A stretch of 64,000 nucleotides of DNA from the NCBI RefSeq assembly GCF_014358015.1, contig NZ_JACONV010000001.1:62001-126000 (forward strand). Direction: 5' to 3'. The notes under the pieces are model-generated. The model was not told the DNA's origin and ran no database searches. It saw only the letters and a list, made by a program, of their open reading frames with translations. This stretch comes from Pseudomonas triticifolii. GTDB lineage: Bacteria > Pseudomonadota > Gammaproteobacteria > Pseudomonadales > Pseudomonadaceae. Shown piece after piece: positions 62,050 through 64,000 of the stretch (the first letter of the stretch is position 1; every line of letters begins with the position of its first letter). Both the position numbers and the translations under genes were made by a program.

Positions 62050-62844
62050 ATGTCTGCCGTGCAACTCGCCGAGGGTCAACTGAATTACCTGCTCGAAGGT
62101 CCGCAGGACGCGCCGGTACTGGTGCTCTCCAATTCGTTGGGCACTGATCTGCACATGTGGGATAACCAGATCCCGGCGTTGACCCGGCATTTCAGGGTGC
62201 TGCGTTACGACACGCGTGGGCATGGCCAGTCGCTGGTCAGCGAAGGTACTTATAGCATCGAGCAGAACGGCCGCGATGTACTGGCCCTGCTGGACGCCCT
62301 GAAGCTGGACAAGGTGTCATTCTGCGGGCTGTCCATGGGCGGTCTGATCGGTCAATGGCTGGCGATCAATGCGCCTGAGCGCCTGTTGCGCGTCGTGCTC
62401 TGCAATACGGCGGCCAAAATCGGCAGCCCCGATGTGTGGAACCCGCGTATTGAAACGGTGTTGCGTGACGCAGAGGCGGCCATGGTCGCCTTGCGTGATG
62501 CCTCGATTTCACGCTGGTTCACGCCAGCCTTCGCGCAGGCTGAGCCGGCAACGGTCGAGGCCATCGTCGGCATGCTCGCCCGGACAGCGCCTCAAGGCTA
62601 CGCCGCCAATTGCGCAGCAGTGCGTGACGCTGATTTCCGTGAGCAGATCGGCTCGATCAGGCTGCCAGTGTTGGTGGTATGCGGCACCGAAGATGCAGTG
62701 ACCACACCGGCGGATGGGCGCTTCATGATTGAGCGCATTCCCGGCGCAGACATGATCGAACTCCATGCCGCTCATCTCTCGAGCGTCGAGGCAGGTGACG
62801 CCTTCACCCGGCCGGTGCTGGCGTTTCTGATAGCAGGCCAGTAG
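62050..62844 (+). CDS. pcaD: 3-oxoadipate enol-lactonase-like alpha/beta hydrolase
   Basis: 264 residues from the ATG at 62050, with GGAG upstream. Alpha/beta hydrolase with S-N-S-L-G at the oxyanion loop, G-L-S-M-G-G at the nucleophile elbow (catalytic Ser), a later Asp in C-G-T-E-D and a His in the H-A-A-H-L-S-S region. Matches PcaD of the beta-ketoadipate pathway, but no other pca gene is here. The gene name is a best guess; a general lactonase or esterase is possible. Confidence 0.78.
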   Translation: MSAVQLAEGQLNYLLEGPQDAPVLVLSNSLGTDLHMWDNQIPALTRHFRVLRYDTRGHGQSLVSEGTYSIEQNGRDVLALLDALKLDKVSFCGLSMGGLIGQWLAINAPERLLRVVLCNTAAKIGSPDVWNPRIETVLRDAEAAMVALRDASISRWFTPAFAQAEPATVEAIVGMLARTAPQGYAANCAAVRDADFREQIGSIRLPVLVVCGTEDAVTTPADGRFMIERIPGADMIELHAAHLSSVEAGDAFTRPVLAFLIAGQ

Positions 62845-62926
62845 CCGCCTGATCACTTCCCATAGATCTTGAGATCGCCGCTTTCGCACTGCCATACTCG
62901 CGCCCTCTGAGCGTGCGAGGTGGCGG

Positions 62927-63886
62927 GTGTTCGATCTCAATGATCTGTTTTATTTCGTCCAGGTGGTCGAGTGCCGAGGGTTTGCGCCTGCCGGTCGCAA
63001 ACTGGGCATCCCCAAGTCCAAGTTAAGCCGTCGTATTGCGGGGCTCGAAGAGCGGCTGGGGGTCAGGCTAATCCAGCGCTCCACGCGCAAGTTTGCCGTC
63101 ACTGAAAGCGGACGTGACTACTATGGGCATTGCGTGGCGATGCTGGTCGAGGCCGAGGCGGCGGAAGAAGCCATTCAGCGTTCCAGATCCGAACCCCAAG
63201 GGCGGATCTCGCTCAGTTGCCCGCCCACGATGGGGGCCATGGGCATCAACGAGACGGTGGCCCGATTCATGGCCGCTTATCCCAAGGTCCAGGTTTACAT
63301 CGAGAGTACCAATCGGCGCGTCGATCCGCTGTCCGAGAACATCGACATCGCCCTGCGTGTGCGGTTTCCGCCTCTGGAAGACGAAGGGCTGGTGGTCAAG
63401 ACGCTTGGCTACAGCGCCCAGCGACTGGTGGCTCACCCTGATCTGGCCGCACAACTGCGTGCTGATGCGTCATTCGAGGACCTGGCGAGCCTGCCCAGCC
63501 TGGACCTGACCTCCGCAACCCAAAGTCATCGCTGGCTGCTGGAAAACGGGCCGGGACATTATGTTGAGGTGCGACACACGCCGAGGCTGGTCTGTTCGGA
63601 CCTGGATGCGATCCTGCAAGGTTCCCTGCAGGGTGTTGGCGTGGCGCAATTGCCCGAGATTCTGGTGCGAAGCGCCTTGCAGCAGGGACGTCTCGTTGAG
63701 CTGTTCGATGCTCACCGGCCCAAGTGTGGCGTAATTCACGCAGCGTTCGCGTCTCGGCGCGGGCTGCTGCCGGCCATCAGGGCCATGCTGGACGCGTTCG
63801 AAACCTCGTTCAAGGAACTGACCCACAACCCGGAATCCATTTACTGTTCCATAAATAGAACGAACAATCACATTCAGGACGACTAA
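62927..63886 (+). CDS. LysR-family transcriptional regulator
   Basis: 319 residues from a GTG start with GAGG upstream. LysR winged helix (F-D-L-N-D-L-F-Y-F-V-Q-V-V, G-R-K-L-G-I-P-K-S-K-L-S-R-R-I) and an effector domain. Similar to the regulators that sit beside azoreductase or quinone-reductase genes. The azoreductase start 73 bases downstream on the same strand suggests a shared regulon. Confidence 0.86.
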   Translation: MFDLNDLFYFVQVVECRGFAPAGRKLGIPKSKLSRRIAGLEERLGVRLIQRSTRKFAVTESGRDYYGHCVAMLVEAEAAEEAIQRSRSEPQGRISLSCPPTMGAMGINETVARFMAAYPKVQVYIESTNRRVDPLSENIDIALRVRFPPLEDEGLVVKTLGYSAQRLVAHPDLAAQLRADASFEDLASLPSLDLTSATQSHRWLLENGPGHYVEVRHTPRLVCSDLDAILQGSLQGVGVAQLPEILVRSALQQGRLVELFDAHRPKCGVIHAAFASRRGLLPAIRAMLDAFETSFKELTHNPESIYCSINRTNNHIQDD

Positions 63887-63959
63887 TCACGCATTAGCAA
63901 CAGCGATAGGATGCTCCCCACTTGATCGCCCAATGACGATATAACCTGGGAAGCCCGTT

Positions 63960-64000
63960 ATGAACATCCTGCACATCGATTCCAGCATTCTTGGTGACCA
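63960..64000 (+). CDS. azoR: FMN-dependent NADH-azoreductase, 5' part
   Basis: Only the first 13 codons are present (M-N-I-L-H-I-D-S-S-I-L-G-D). This matches the conserved N-terminus of AzoR-type flavodoxin-fold quinone/azo reductases (H-I-D-S-S). The gene continues beyond the right edge. Confidence 0.75.
   Translation, partial: MNILHIDSSILGD

Overview
The window looks like chromosomal DNA of a Pseudomonas, most likely the P. syringae group. The reasons are the moderately high GC content, a PrrF small RNA with Fur boxes, Pseudomonas-type REP palindromes, the aerobic cobalamin genes cobE-cobM-cobW-cobN, a MocR-rich regulator set, and a nitrilase, beta-glucosidase and LRR kinase of the kinds common in plant-associated pseudomonads. 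The species is inferred from gene content, not from a search. There is no prophage, transposase, CRISPR array or rRNA. One tRNA (Asn) is present.

Layout. 1-2.4 kb: tail of a TonB-like protein, then an aldehyde dehydrogenase of the NADP-GAPDH type. 2.5-4.9 kb: tRNA-Asn, a MATE exporter and a TetR regulator. 4.9-7.9 kb: a secreted GH3 beta-glucosidase coupled to a small secreted protein. 7.9-10.5 kb: an AT-rich gap, an acyl-CoA synthetase, and a scar with an RND-pump remnant and a possible 27-residue membrane peptide. 10.6-17.0 kb: a MocR regulator, a glycogen-debranching-like glucosidase with a GT4 glycosyltransferase, and a GAF histidine kinase. 17-24 kb: mostly small metabolic genes and regulators (DUF1348, GlxA-like, sugar porter, pirin/LysR divergon, NADP-binding oxidoreductase, XRE). 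24.2-27.7 kb: a tightly overlapped pqiA-pqiA-pqiB-pqiC operon for inter-membrane lipid transport. 27.9-34.5 kb: an M4 metalloprotease with its emfourin inhibitor, small envelope proteins, a nitrilase, and thiolase plus enoyl-CoA hydratase. 34.6-42.1 kb: an orphan VgrG, a YebC paralogue, an LRR-protein kinase, a TetR/MFS divergon and an M14 carboxypeptidase. 42.2-47.4 kb: an unusual sigma-region-4/FecR-N/TM protein, the PrrF sRNA, and an Lrp/indolepyruvate oxidoreductase divergon. 47.4-56.8 kb: a B12 island around two back-to-back cobalamin riboswitches, with cbtB-cbtA-cobE-cobM to the left and cobW-cobN-chlI-chlD to the right. 57-64 kb: a VpsR-like enhancer-binding protein with an altered GAFTGA loop, NadR-like kinase plus PnuC, UppP, DUF1294, YjbR, an orphan PcaD, a LysR regulator and the start of an azoreductase.

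How the parts work together. The B12 island is a coherent cobalt-uptake and cobalt-insertion module: CbtAB imports cobalt, CobW is a metallochaperone, CobN with the ChlI/ChlD-like pair is the chelatase, and CobE/CobM are corrin-ring enzymes. Both arms are riboswitch-controlled. The iron-response block at 42.2-43.15 kb has two Fur boxes. One drives PrrF. The other lies upstream of the chimeric sigma4/FecR-like protein, which is preceded by an overlapping 10-codon upstream ORF. This chimera is the least conventional locus in the window. The LRR-kinase fusion, the coupled secreted peptide at the beta-glucosidase, the tiny membrane peptide at 10.44-10.53 kb and the strong hairpin between the two chelatase AAA/VWA genes are the other points I would check first.
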